From the NCBI GenBank assembly GCA_027297485.1, contig JAPUHZ010000457.1, positions 1-6,519 of the forward strand: a stretch of DNA of 6,519 nucleotides, in the 5' to 3' direction. The number at the start of each line of letters is the position of its first letter. The stretch's first letter is position 1. This document shows, piece after piece, positions 1-5,697 of this stretch. Made by a program: the position numbers and the translations under genes. Source of the stretch: Deltaproteobacteria bacterium. GTDB lineage: Bacteria; Desulfobacterota_B; Binatia; UBA9968. Below the pieces are notes generated by a model. It saw nothing but the letters and a program-made list of their open reading frames with translations, searched no databases and was not told the origin of the DNA.

Positions 1-162
1 TATCAGTACAGGTATCCAGTACCCGCTGTTGTAGTCGCCAAACATAAAGCTCCTCTATCGCTTCAGAAGGGCACCGTCAAGGAGGGAAATAGCTAGGGGT
101 GTCGCCCCCCCTGTGTAGGACGCATCTAAAGCGTCGATTAATGGCGTCTCACGAAGGAATCC

Positions 163-175
163 AGTCTCTGAGACT
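163..175. repeat. 13-bp palindrome AGTCTC-T-GAGACT
   Basis: This is a perfect 6+1+6 inverted repeat lying 114 bp upstream of the promoter -35 box. It could be a regulator binding site or chance. It is too short and too unsupported to name a regulator. Confidence 0.3.
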
Positions 176-217
176 CGCTAAGTAGCCGCCGTTTTTAGTG
201 AAAACACCCGCCCACAC

Positions 218-247
218 GGTCCCAAAAAGTGACCCAAATCTGGGACC
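218..247. repeat. Inverted repeat GGTCCCA-N16-TGGGACC upstream of the promoter
   Basis: Two perfectly complementary 7-base arms are separated by 16 bases, and the right arm ends 41 bp before the -35 box. The spacing fits either an operator with half-sites about two helical turns apart or a small hairpin. No U-tract follows, so it is not an intrinsic terminator. A regulatory role is inferred from position only. Confidence 0.35.
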
Positions 248-254
248 ACCGATT

Positions 255-267
255 TGCTTGACAAGCA
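255..267. promoter_or_regulatory. Palindrome TGCTTG-A-CAAGCA, possible operator
   Basis: This perfect 6+1+6 palindrome lies 21 bp upstream of the -35 hexamer, where an activator or repressor of this promoter could bind. It also contains a TTGACA at 258-263, but no acceptable -10 box follows at 16-18 bp, so it is unlikely to be a second promoter. No regulator gene is visible in the window. Confidence 0.35.
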
Positions 268-288
268 TCCCATAAACTAATGGTCGTC

Positions 289-317
289 TTGACAGTTTGT
301 GATTCAGGCCCTATAAA
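289..317 (+). promoter_or_regulatory. Sigma70-type promoter driving the dehydratase operon
   Basis: A consensus -35 TTGACA (289-294) is followed, after a 17-bp spacer, by TATAAA (312-317), one base from the TATAAT consensus. Transcription would start around 323-326. That leaves a leader of about 20 bases with a GGAG Shine-Dalgarno at 331-334 just before the ATG at 343. Such a near-consensus promoter suggests strong basal transcription, possibly restrained by the palindromes upstream. Confidence 0.8.
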
Positions 318-342
318 GGGGGGATCGTAAGGAGTCGGATCT

Positions 343-1620
343 ATGGGAATGACCATAACGGAGAAAATTTGTGCACGGGCGTCTGGAAAAGAAAAAATCC
401 GCGCTGGGGATATGATCAACGCTCAAGTTGATAAGCTCTACATCAAGGATCTCCGATTCGCGAAGGCAGAAGACCCAAAAGGGCTTTATGGGGTATTAAA
501 AGATATTTTGAACAACATTGGTGTCACCAAGGCATGGGACCCGGATAAGGTAATAATCAACTTCGATGAGCAACCTGCTCGCAGCAAAAAGAGGGCAGAG
601 GGCCAGCTGATCGCCAAGAAGTTTAAAGAAGAGCAGGGGGCGACGCTTTACGAAGGGGAGATGGGGGGGATCGGACATAATGTCATGGTCGAGAGAGGTC
701 ACGTAAAACCTGGTGAGTTCATCGTAGGTGCTGACTCCCACACCTGCACTTACGGGGCCTTGGGTTGTTTTTCCACTGGTATCGGTTTCACAGAGACAAT
801 AGGTGTGCTTGCTACGGGAAAGATCTGGTTGAAAGTTCCCTCTGCAGTCTGTTTTGACCTCGTGGGTAAATGTCCTCCATGGATCTGGGGAAAAGACATT
901 ATTCTCAAGATCATGGCGGATATAGGTGCTAACGGGGCCGTTAATAAAACCATTGAGTATAAAGGAGATGCGATTAAAGATATCAGCATCGATAGCCGGC
1001 TTTCCATGTGCAATATGGCGGTCGAGATGGTTGCCCTAAATGCCGTCTTTCCACCAGACGAGAAAAGTATAGGTTATGTAAAGCAAGTCGGCAGAGGGGA
1101 CTTCCAGATAGTGGAGAGCGACCCCGATGCCGAGTACGAAGCGACTTATACGGTTGACCTTACAGATATGGAGCCTTTTGTGGCTGCCCCAGGCGTGCCA
1201 TCAAATGGTCAACCGATCAGTAATTTTATTGGGACAAAGATCGATCAAGCATTTATTGGAACCTGCTCTAATGCGCGAATTGAGGACCTGCGTGTTGCCG
1301 CTCGGATTCTTAAAGGTAAGCAGGTCCGCGCTGGTGTGCGGATGGTGGTCACACCAGCTTCGTACGGTGCTTTCTTCCAGGCGAGAGAGGAAGGGTTGTT
1401 GGAGGTGTTCCAGAAGGCCAAGGCGCTGGTGACCACCTCGGAGTGTGGGATCTGTGTTCGGCCCTCCCTGGCAGGAGGTGAAGTTTGCCTATCGTCGGGA
1501 AACCGAAACTTTCCCGGTCGTATGGGAGATCGGGATTCAAAGATCTATCTGGCAAGTCCAGCGTCCGTGGCTGCCGGTGCCGTTGCTGGTGAAATAGTCG
1601 ATCCAAGGGAGTTTCTCTGA
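343..1620 (+). CDS. Aconitase-superfamily dehydratase, large subunit (LeuC/DmdA-like)
   Basis: Large subunit of a [4Fe-4S] hydro-lyase of the 3-isopropylmalate dehydratase/homoaconitase/2,3-dimethylmalate dehydratase group, expected in the cytoplasm. The 425 residues match the usual length of about 420. The start at 343 has GGAG eight bases upstream; an in-frame ATG at 349 is less well spaced. Visible motifs are GADSHTCTYG (129-138), GTCSN with Cys308, CGIC with Cys368 and Cys371 (the three cluster ligands) and NRNFPGRMG (387-395). Oddities: the usual Asp-His pair of the FDH motif reads Asp75-Glu76; the usual THD/HE-type motif near residue 35 is Lys-Asp-Leu, followed by about 12 extra residues; and the loop after CGIC is about three residues shorter than normal. 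The fold and cofactor are secure. The substrate is not: 2,3-dimethylmalate is suggested only by the downstream lyase. The small subunit follows after two bases. Confidence 0.88.
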   Translation: MGMTITEKICARASGKEKIRAGDMINAQVDKLYIKDLRFAKAEDPKGLYGVLKDILNNIGVTKAWDPDKVIINFDEQPARSKKRAEGQLIAKKFKEEQGATLYEGEMGGIGHNVMVERGHVKPGEFIVGADSHTCTYGALGCFSTGIGFTETIGVLATGKIWLKVPSAVCFDLVGKCPPWIWGKDIILKIMADIGANGAVNKTIEYKGDAIKDISIDSRLSMCNMAVEMVALNAVFPPDEKSIGYVKQVGRGDFQIVESDPDAEYEATYTVDLTDMEPFVAAPGVPSNGQPISNFIGTKIDQAFIGTCSNARIEDLRVAARILKGKQVRAGVRMVVTPASYGAFFQAREEGLLEVFQKAKALVTTSECGICVRPSLAGGEVCLSSGNRNFPGRMGDRDSKIYLASPASVAAGAVAGEIVDPREFL

Positions 1621-1622
1621 GA

Positions 1623-2132
1623 TTGAATATGCAGACGTTATTTAGAGGCAGGGTTTGGAAGTTTGGTGATTGCCTGGATTCGGGCAACATTAATGGTGTG
1701 ATGGCTGGAGTGGACCCCGAGTTCCACAAGAAGGTCCGGCATGGAGATATCATCGTTGCTGGTATCAATTTTGGGATGGGTTCCACCTCCGAACAGGCTC
1801 CGCGTTCATTAAGAGACGCAGGGATAGCTGCAGTCGTAGCGGAATCGATCTCCAGTATTTATTTGCGAACGCTGGTCAATCTTGGTCTACCTGCAATCGA
1901 GTGTCCGGATATTTCGCGAATCGTGAATGAAGGCAATGAACTTGAGATCAACCTTCAGTTGGGGGAGATCCGAAACATAAGCAATGGGGAGACCAGAAAG
2001 TGTTCATCGTTTTCCCCCCACGCGATTGAAATCTTGGATAGAGGAGGTTTGATCCCTTTCCTGAAAAATACCCTCGGAAAAAAGAGAAAAGGGAGAATGG
2101 GAAAAGGGAGAAGAAAAAAGGCAAAGCGTTAA
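1623..2132 (+). CDS. Aconitase-superfamily dehydratase, small subunit (LeuD/DmdB-like)
   Basis: Swivel-domain partner of the preceding large subunit. The TTG at 1623 lies two bases after the large-subunit stop and 11 bases after AAGGGAG (1605-1611). The ATG at 1629 is the alternative start; both imply translational coupling. Family features are RVWKFGD near the N-terminus, HGDIIVAGINFGMGS (40-54) and GLPAIECPD (88-96). Two signatures are changed. The DTDxIxPxR segment after FGD is replaced by CLDSGNING, with about 20 residues missing before DPEF. The GSSREHAP loop reads GSTSEQAP (53-60), so the arginine equivalent to aconitase Arg644 is Ser56. The last 18 residues are a lysine/arginine-rich tail encoded by purine-only DNA that includes a 15-bp repeat. 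The aconitase-type fold is confident; the exact reaction is unknown. Confidence 0.85.
   Translation: MNMQTLFRGRVWKFGDCLDSGNINGVMAGVDPEFHKKVRHGDIIVAGINFGMGSTSEQAPRSLRDAGIAAVVAESISSIYLRTLVNLGLPAIECPDISRIVNEGNELEINLQLGEIRNISNGETRKCSSFSPHAIEILDRGGLIPFLKNTLGKKRKGRMGKGRRKKAKR
2086..2115 (+). repeat. 15-bp imperfect tandem repeat encoding a basic C-terminal tail
   Basis: GAAAAGGGAGAA occurs at 2086-2097 and again at 2101-2112, a 15-base period that keeps the reading frame. It lies in an almost purely A/G stretch (about 2078-2129) that encodes the Lys/Arg-rich tail of the small subunit. Replication slippage is the likely origin. Confidence 0.6.
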
Positions 2133-2155
2133 GAAACCCGGGATTCTTGTTTCTT
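2131..2155 (+). other. Small inverted repeat after the small-subunit stop
   Basis: AAGAAAC (2131-2137) and GTTTCTT (2149-2155) can pair around an 11-base loop overlapping the TAA stop. The stem is A/T-rich and no T-run follows, so this is at best a weak processing or attenuation hairpin between the dehydratase and lyase genes. Confidence 0.25.
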
Positions 2156-2180
2156 TAGTTCACCGGACAAGGGAGGATCC

Positions 2181-3080
2181 ATGAGAAAGACCACGAAACT
2201 GAGACAGCTACTAAGTGGAGATGAACTGGCGATCGCCCCTGGGGTGTACGACTGCATCACAGCGCGGTTGGCCGAGAAAGTTGGTTTTCCCGCGATCTAT
2301 CTCCTGGGCAATGTTACAGGCGCCAGCATATTGGGACTGCCGGATCTCGGATTTATCACCTTGCCCGAAATGGCCCACCATGCGAAGAACGTTGCTGCTT
2401 CCGTGTCCATTCCCCTGCTTGTGGATGCGGACACGGGTTACTCGGGGACGCCGTTGGGCGTCATGAGGACCGTCAGGGAATTCGAACAGGCGGGAGCCGC
2501 GGGGATTTCCTTGGAGGATCAAGTCACTCCCAAGAGATGCGCTCTTCTCGAAGGAGGGACACCGGTCGTTTCGGTGCAGGAGCAGATAAAAAAGCTGAAA
2601 GCGGCCCAGGAGGCCCGGCAGGATCCGGATTTCGTCATAGCGGCGAGAACGGACGCCGATTCGGTCTACGGCCTGGACGAGGCGATCAGGAGAGCAAAGG
2701 CCTATGAAGATGCAGGGGCGGATATGGCCCTAATTGCCCTTTCCTGGGTGCGCAAAGAGGGTAACGCGGATAAGACTCGCGCCGCGGCGAAGAAAATCCG
2801 CGCTGCGATCAAGGGTCCAGTAAGCTTTATGTTTTTGGATGATGCGATTCGGGTCGGCAACATCACCTTCGACGAAGCGAAGGACCTTGGATTCACGATG
2901 ACCAGCAGCAATTCGATCAGGTACACGGTGGTCAAGGCGGTCACGGATATGCTCACGGTTCTCAAGAATGAAAAATCGACCAAGAGCTTTGCTAACCGGA
3001 TGGCTCCTTTAAAAGATTACGAAGCGATGCTGAACCTTCCCGACTACCTTGAGTTGGAGAAAAAATACGCCGCCGAATAA
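2181..3080 (+). CDS. Isocitrate lyase/PEP mutase-family C-C lyase (2,3-dimethylmalate lyase-like)
   Basis: A 299-residue TIM-barrel enzyme of the PrpB/2,3-dimethylmalate lyase type, which cleave 2-hydroxy diacids to a 2-oxo acid plus a carboxylic acid. GGGAGG (2171-2176) sits four bases before the ATG. Mg2+ and substrate residues are visible: GLPDLG with Asp55, DADTGY with Asp82 and Asp84, LEDQ (111-114) and AARTDA with Arg156 (154-159). Cys120 in PKRC is the expected catalytic cysteine and argues for a lyase rather than PEP mutase or a phosphonate hydrolase. Two deviations stand out: KRCGH reads KRCAL, losing the histidine, and the YLSG substrate loop reads YLLG. The gene follows the dehydratase small subunit by 48 bases, so hydration followed by cleavage is the natural inference. 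Pyruvate plus propionate as products is a family-based guess. Confidence 0.85.
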   Translation: MRKTTKLRQLLSGDELAIAPGVYDCITARLAEKVGFPAIYLLGNVTGASILGLPDLGFITLPEMAHHAKNVAASVSIPLLVDADTGYSGTPLGVMRTVREFEQAGAAGISLEDQVTPKRCALLEGGTPVVSVQEQIKKLKAAQEARQDPDFVIAARTDADSVYGLDEAIRRAKAYEDAGADMALIALSWVRKEGNADKTRAAAKKIRAAIKGPVSFMFLDDAIRVGNITFDEAKDLGFTMTSSNSIRYTVVKAVTDMLTVLKNEKSTKSFANRMAPLKDYEAMLNLPDYLELEKKYAAE

Positions 3081-3170
3081 TACCATCTGAATGTATAACT
3101 GTAATAGGGTTAATTTCCTTCCCCGTTACTTGTAAGCATTGCCATCTGCCATTGCCCGAGAGGGGAGAAA

Positions 3171-3177
3171 AAGGAGG
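3171..3177 (+). promoter_or_regulatory. Shine-Dalgarno AAGGAGG deciding the start at 3184
   Basis: This near-perfect ribosome-binding site lies six bases before the ATG at 3184. The upstream in-frame ATG at 3139 has no comparable site, and the residues it would add do not resemble the family, so 3184 is preferred. Confidence 0.85.
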
Positions 3178-3183
3178 AGTCCG

Positions 3184-3975
3184 ATGAATGAGCGAGTATG
3201 GGATCGTTTTCTCACGGAGCAGGACCGTGCTCATCTGGCCATGGTAGGACGTCAGCGCGTTGGATTCGGAAAGAAACCTGCTCTGCTTCTCATCGATCTG
3301 TTCCGGTGGGTTTTTGGAGACAAGCCGGAGCCGCTACTGGAAGCCGTAAAGACTTGGCCGCTCAGTTGCGGGCTTGCCGGCTGGAATGCGGTGCCCCGTA
3401 TTCAGACGTTGCTGAGGACAGTCCGGGAGGTGGGTATCCCGATTGTCCACGTGACAGGTTTGGAAGACGAAGCTGGTGTTGCGCAGACTGTCCGTCGTGA
3501 AGCAGAGCGAAACGCTGCCATGAGCCCGGAAGCCCGTGAGCGCCGCAGGCGTCGGTATGACATTATTGATGAGTTAAAGCCCCTTGCGGGAGAAGCGGTT
3601 TTACGCAAATCCTCTGCGAGCGCCTTTTGGGGCACGCCACTGATGGGCCATCTAAACTTCCTGGGTATTGATACTATTATTACCTGTGGGGAGAGCACCA
3701 GCGGGTGTGTACGCGCAAGTGTTGTTGATGGGTGTACGTATCGCTTCAGGATGATCGTGGTAGAAGAATGCGTTTTCGACCGCCACGAAGCGGCCCATGC
3801 CATCAACCTATTCGATATGAATCGAAAATACGCCGACGTGTTGCCCCTGGCCGAAGTGATGGAGTACCTGATCTCCTGGCGGGCGGAGGGGGCCCGTGCG
3901 CAGCCTAGCAGTGGGGACGGCGAATCCGTAACGGGAGGGTTGGCCGAGGGTGAGGGCCACAGGCCCGATCGCTAA
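3184..3975 (+). CDS. Isochorismatase-family cysteine hydrolase (amidase-like)
   Basis: A cytoplasmic hydrolase of 263 residues from the 3184 start. The cysteine-hydrolase triad is visible: Asp38 in LLLIDLF, Lys142 in LRKSS and Cys175 in GESTSGCVRAS. The STSGCVRAS...VDG and EECVFDRHEAAHAINLFDM segments resemble N-carbamoylsarcosine amidase and maleamate amidase-like members more than true isochorismatases, so C-N bond hydrolysis releasing ammonia (and CO2 if the substrate is a carbamoyl compound) is likely. The N-terminal 30 residues and the arginine-rich helix around 115-125 are consistent with the longer family members. The last 30 residues (from about 234) are Gly/Glu/Ser-rich and look non-family; they abut a decayed dehydratase gene and may be read-through. 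The gene lies 103 bases after the lyase on the same strand, probably in the same transcript. Confidence 0.83.
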   Translation: MNERVWDRFLTEQDRAHLAMVGRQRVGFGKKPALLLIDLFRWVFGDKPEPLLEAVKTWPLSCGLAGWNAVPRIQTLLRTVREVGIPIVHVTGLEDEAGVAQTVRREAERNAAMSPEARERRRRRYDIIDELKPLAGEAVLRKSSASAFWGTPLMGHLNFLGIDTIITCGESTSGCVRASVVDGCTYRFRMIVVEECVFDRHEAAHAINLFDMNRKYADVLPLAEVMEYLISWRAEGARAQPSSGDGESVTGGLAEGEGHRPDR

Positions 3976-3976
3976 T

Positions 3977-4121
3977 TCATCCCTTACCACGCCTGATGTG
4001 AAACAGGTTAGCAAAGGGGAAAGATGAGATGATGAGTTTTCCACCATTTTCCGACCATGCAATTGTGATCTCGGATAAGGACGGATTAATTCCGTTCCTA
4101 AGAAAGACCTTCGGCAAAGAA
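3977..4121 (+). pseudogene. Remnant of a second dehydratase small-subunit gene (3' end)
   Basis: Translated in two frames, this stretch matches the C-terminus of the intact small subunit. From 3995, DVKQVSKGER aligns with EIRNISNGET of the intact protein and then hits TGA at 4025. After a frameshift, the frame of the ATG at 4032 reads FSDHAIVISDKDGLIPFLRK, which aligns with FSPHAIEILDRGGLIPFLKN, followed by TFGKE against TLGKK. The open frame runs on to TAA at 4152, overlapping the start of the next gene. The 5' two-thirds of the gene is absent, being replaced by the hydrolase gene. The match is clear at protein level but moderate at DNA level, so this is an old paralogue or a transferred copy rather than a recent duplication. 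The fragment may now serve only as leader for the solute-binding protein gene. Confidence 0.75.
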
Positions 4122-4140
4122 GGAAGAAAAGGAGGGCAAG

Positions 4141-5175
4141 ATGCAAGTCGTTAAGAAAGCGTTGTTTCTGATTTTCCTGGGTGTACTGAGCCTTACTTTG
4201 TTTCATTACGAAGCGGGTGCGGAAACGGAAAAAGAGAGAGTCAAGAAACTCATTGAGGGCGCCAAAAAAGAAGGGACCGTAATGTTTTACGGGTCGACAC
4301 CTACCAAAGCTGGACGGGTTTTAATAAAGCCATTTGAAAAAAAATATCCCTTCTTGAAGGTCAAGCATTACCGTGCCGGATCAGATACGCTCTTGCAAAA
4401 AATACTTACCGAGACGAGAGCCAATAAATATCTCGCCGATGTCTATAATATACGCTCTTCTGAGGCCTACATTCTTGTGGAGAAAGGGCTCTTTGCACAG
4501 TATGCTTCTCCTCAGATTAAGTTCTATCCGAAGGGTTTTAGAGAGCCGAAAGGGCACTGGACGAGTTTCTACATGAACCCTGCGACTATAGGCTATAACA
4601 GCAGACTGGTGCCACCAGATCAGGCTCCAAAGGATTGGTCCGATCTCCTCGACCCCAAGTGGAAAGGTCAGATGGTCATAGATCGGGAGGAGACGAATTG
4701 GTTCGCGAACATGTTGAAGGTCATGGGACGTGAGAAAGGCCTCGACTTCATGAAAAAGTTGGCGGGTCAAGACCTTACTTTCCGTGCAGGCCATACCCTT
4801 ATGGCTCAACTAGTGGCTGCCGGGGAGTATAAAGTGGGGGTTGTGCTATACACCCCTAGGATGGAAAGTATGAAGGCGATGGGCGCCCCTATAGAATGGG
4901 TAAGGGCTAATCCGGTCATCGCCTATCATTATGCTCTTGGTGTTGCCGCTAAGGGGCCCCATCCCAACGCGGCCAGGCTTTTTGTTGACTTCTTGCTCTC
5001 GAAAAGGGGACAGGAGCTAATGGTCAAGACCACGCGCGTACCAGTAAGAGTCGATGTCAAGCCTAAACCCCCACACCTTGTAGAGGGGGTAAATTTATTG
5101 CCTACCGATACCGCTTTGGACAAGGACTACAAAAAATACTTCAAGGAGTATCGAAGGGTTTTTAACGCCCCCTGA
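4141..5175 (+). CDS. Secreted ABC-type solute-binding protein, family 1 (AfuA/COG1840-like)
   Basis: A periplasmic binding protein of 344 residues, the usual family length. GGAGGG (4131-4136) lies four bases before the ATG. The N-terminus is a signal peptide: Lys5-Lys6, a hydrophobic stretch to about residue 22, and probable cleavage after AGA near residue 27. The mature part begins with ERVKKLIEGAKKEGTVMFYGS, then shows MNPATIGYNSRLVP, DWSDLLDPKWKGQMVI and the late RLFVDFLLSKRGQELM segment, all typical of the iron(III)/2-aminoethylphosphonate/spermidine-type group. The adjacent tyrosine pair used by FbpA-type iron binders is not evident, so an organic ligand is more likely than ferric iron. 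No permease or ATPase gene is nearby, so it is an orphan. Its position among catabolic genes suggests that it captures their substrate. Confidence 0.85.
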   Translation: MQVVKKALFLIFLGVLSLTLFHYEAGAETEKERVKKLIEGAKKEGTVMFYGSTPTKAGRVLIKPFEKKYPFLKVKHYRAGSDTLLQKILTETRANKYLADVYNIRSSEAYILVEKGLFAQYASPQIKFYPKGFREPKGHWTSFYMNPATIGYNSRLVPPDQAPKDWSDLLDPKWKGQMVIDREETNWFANMLKVMGREKGLDFMKKLAGQDLTFRAGHTLMAQLVAAGEYKVGVVLYTPRMESMKAMGAPIEWVRANPVIAYHYALGVAAKGPHPNAARLFVDFLLSKRGQELMVKTTRVPVRVDVKPKPPHLVEGVNLLPTDTALDKDYKKYFKEYRRVFNAP

Positions 5176-5245
5176 GGCGACCACGTTCCATACAATCGCC
5201 AAGTAACAACCATGCAACACAGGTAATTTGAATCTTAACGGGTAT

Positions 5246-5294
5246 GGGAGGATCGATAAAGAGGACGACCAAGCTGAGGCAGCTTCTTAAAGGC
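5246..5294 (+). pseudogene. Remnant of the 5' end of a second lyase gene, including its ribosome-binding site
   Basis: The DNA from GGGAGGATC at 5246 onward is about 70 percent identical to 2171-2219, the ribosome-binding site and first codons of the intact lyase gene. Translated from 5256 it reads IKRTTKLRQLLKG, against MRKTTKLRQLLSG in the intact protein. The start codon is now ATA. Similarity stops at about 5294, where cupin coding sequence begins in another frame. The unit is non-functional. Confidence 0.75.
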
Positions 5295-5641
5295 ACTCTT
5301 ATCCGCACGTGCACCATTGTGAGCAGTTGAACTATTGCATCGACGGCGAGGTTTGGATCTTTGTTGATACTGAGGGGTTGTTGATGAAAAAGGGTGACTT
5401 CTCGCGTGTTCCCAGCGGGGCTTTGCATTGGGCATGGAATCGATCAGATCAACCCTGCACCCTTGTTGAGAGTCATGTTCCGCAGATGGGGTTTGAGCCA
5501 GAACGCCAGCAGAACCTTGTTGGTCTGTATGCTGAAGGGGAAGAACCGAAGATCGATGGGACGGCCCACCTAATTTTCGAGGATGGCTTCCAGGAGCATG
5601 CGAGGAAGGTGGAAGAGGTTATTTTCGGCTCAGCCCGTTGA
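5291..5641 (+). pseudogene. Cupin-domain protein gene lacking its 5' end
   Basis: About 115 codons are open from just after a TAA at 5288-5290. Cupin motif 1 is seen as His-Val-His (5306-5314), Glu-Gln two residues on, then Gly (5345). Motif 2 is complete as GDFSRVPSGALHWAWN (from 5393). Together they give the metal-binding His, His, Glu and His of a small single-domain cupin. The first in-frame start is GTG at 5309, inside motif 1, with no ribosome-binding site, and the N-terminal strands that should precede it are absent. The sequence immediately upstream is a remnant of another gene. I therefore read this as 5'-truncated by recombination. The remaining frame is undamaged to TGA at 5641, so the event may be recent. 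Translation from an unseen start cannot be fully excluded. Confidence 0.7.
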
Positions 5642-5680
5642 CAGTTGGCTTGCCACAATTCTTTATGGCAGAAACAGGGA

Positions 5681-5688
5681 GAGGAGGT
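5681..5688 (+). promoter_or_regulatory. Shine-Dalgarno GAGGAGGT deciding the start at 5698
   Basis: This strong site is nine bases before the ATG at 5698. The open frame extends upstream to an ATG at 5638, but starting at 5698 gives a clean signal peptide, so the shorter start is chosen. Confidence 0.8.
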
Positions 5689-5697
5689 TTGAGCAAA

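Larger units (their letters stand above)
1..342. other. Leader/intergenic region upstream of the operon
   Basis: I find no convincing gene here. Frame 1 of the + strand is open from position 1 to a TAG at 94-96 (31 codons, no start inside), so it could be the end of a gene entering from the left, but I do not recognise it. About 20 codons are also open on the minus strand (positions 1 to about 63), again unrecognised. The rest is non-coding: a palindrome at 163-175, a GTTTT/AAAAC inverted repeat at 191-205, an inverted repeat at 218-247, a palindrome at 255-267 and a strong promoter at 289-317. Confidence 0.6.

Noticed and set aside
258..286. Second promoter from TTGACA at 258
   Set aside because: No -10-like hexamer lies at 16-18 bp spacing; the bases there are GC-containing and unlike TATAAT.
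1127..1432. 101-codon + strand frame inside the large-subunit gene, and similar minus-strand frames across the coding genes
   Set aside because: They lie wholly inside well-supported genes in other frames, have no ribosome-binding sites and give compositionally odd peptides.
3139..3183. Start of the hydrolase at ATG 3139
   Set aside because: There is no ribosome-binding site before it, the added residues are unlike the family, and AAGGAGG directly precedes 3184.
3808..4206. 132-codon minus-strand frame spanning the hydrolase end, the relic and the binding-protein start
   Set aside because: The + strand readings over the same bases have recognisable homology and ribosome-binding sites; the minus-strand peptide has neither.
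5166..5179. CGCC/GGCG mini-hairpin at the binding-protein stop as a terminator
   Set aside because: The stem is only four base pairs and no T-run follows.
5638..5697. Upstream extension of the small secreted protein to an ATG at 5638
   Set aside because: The strong Shine-Dalgarno at 5681-5688 and the signal peptide both point to 5698; the extension would bury the signal peptide.
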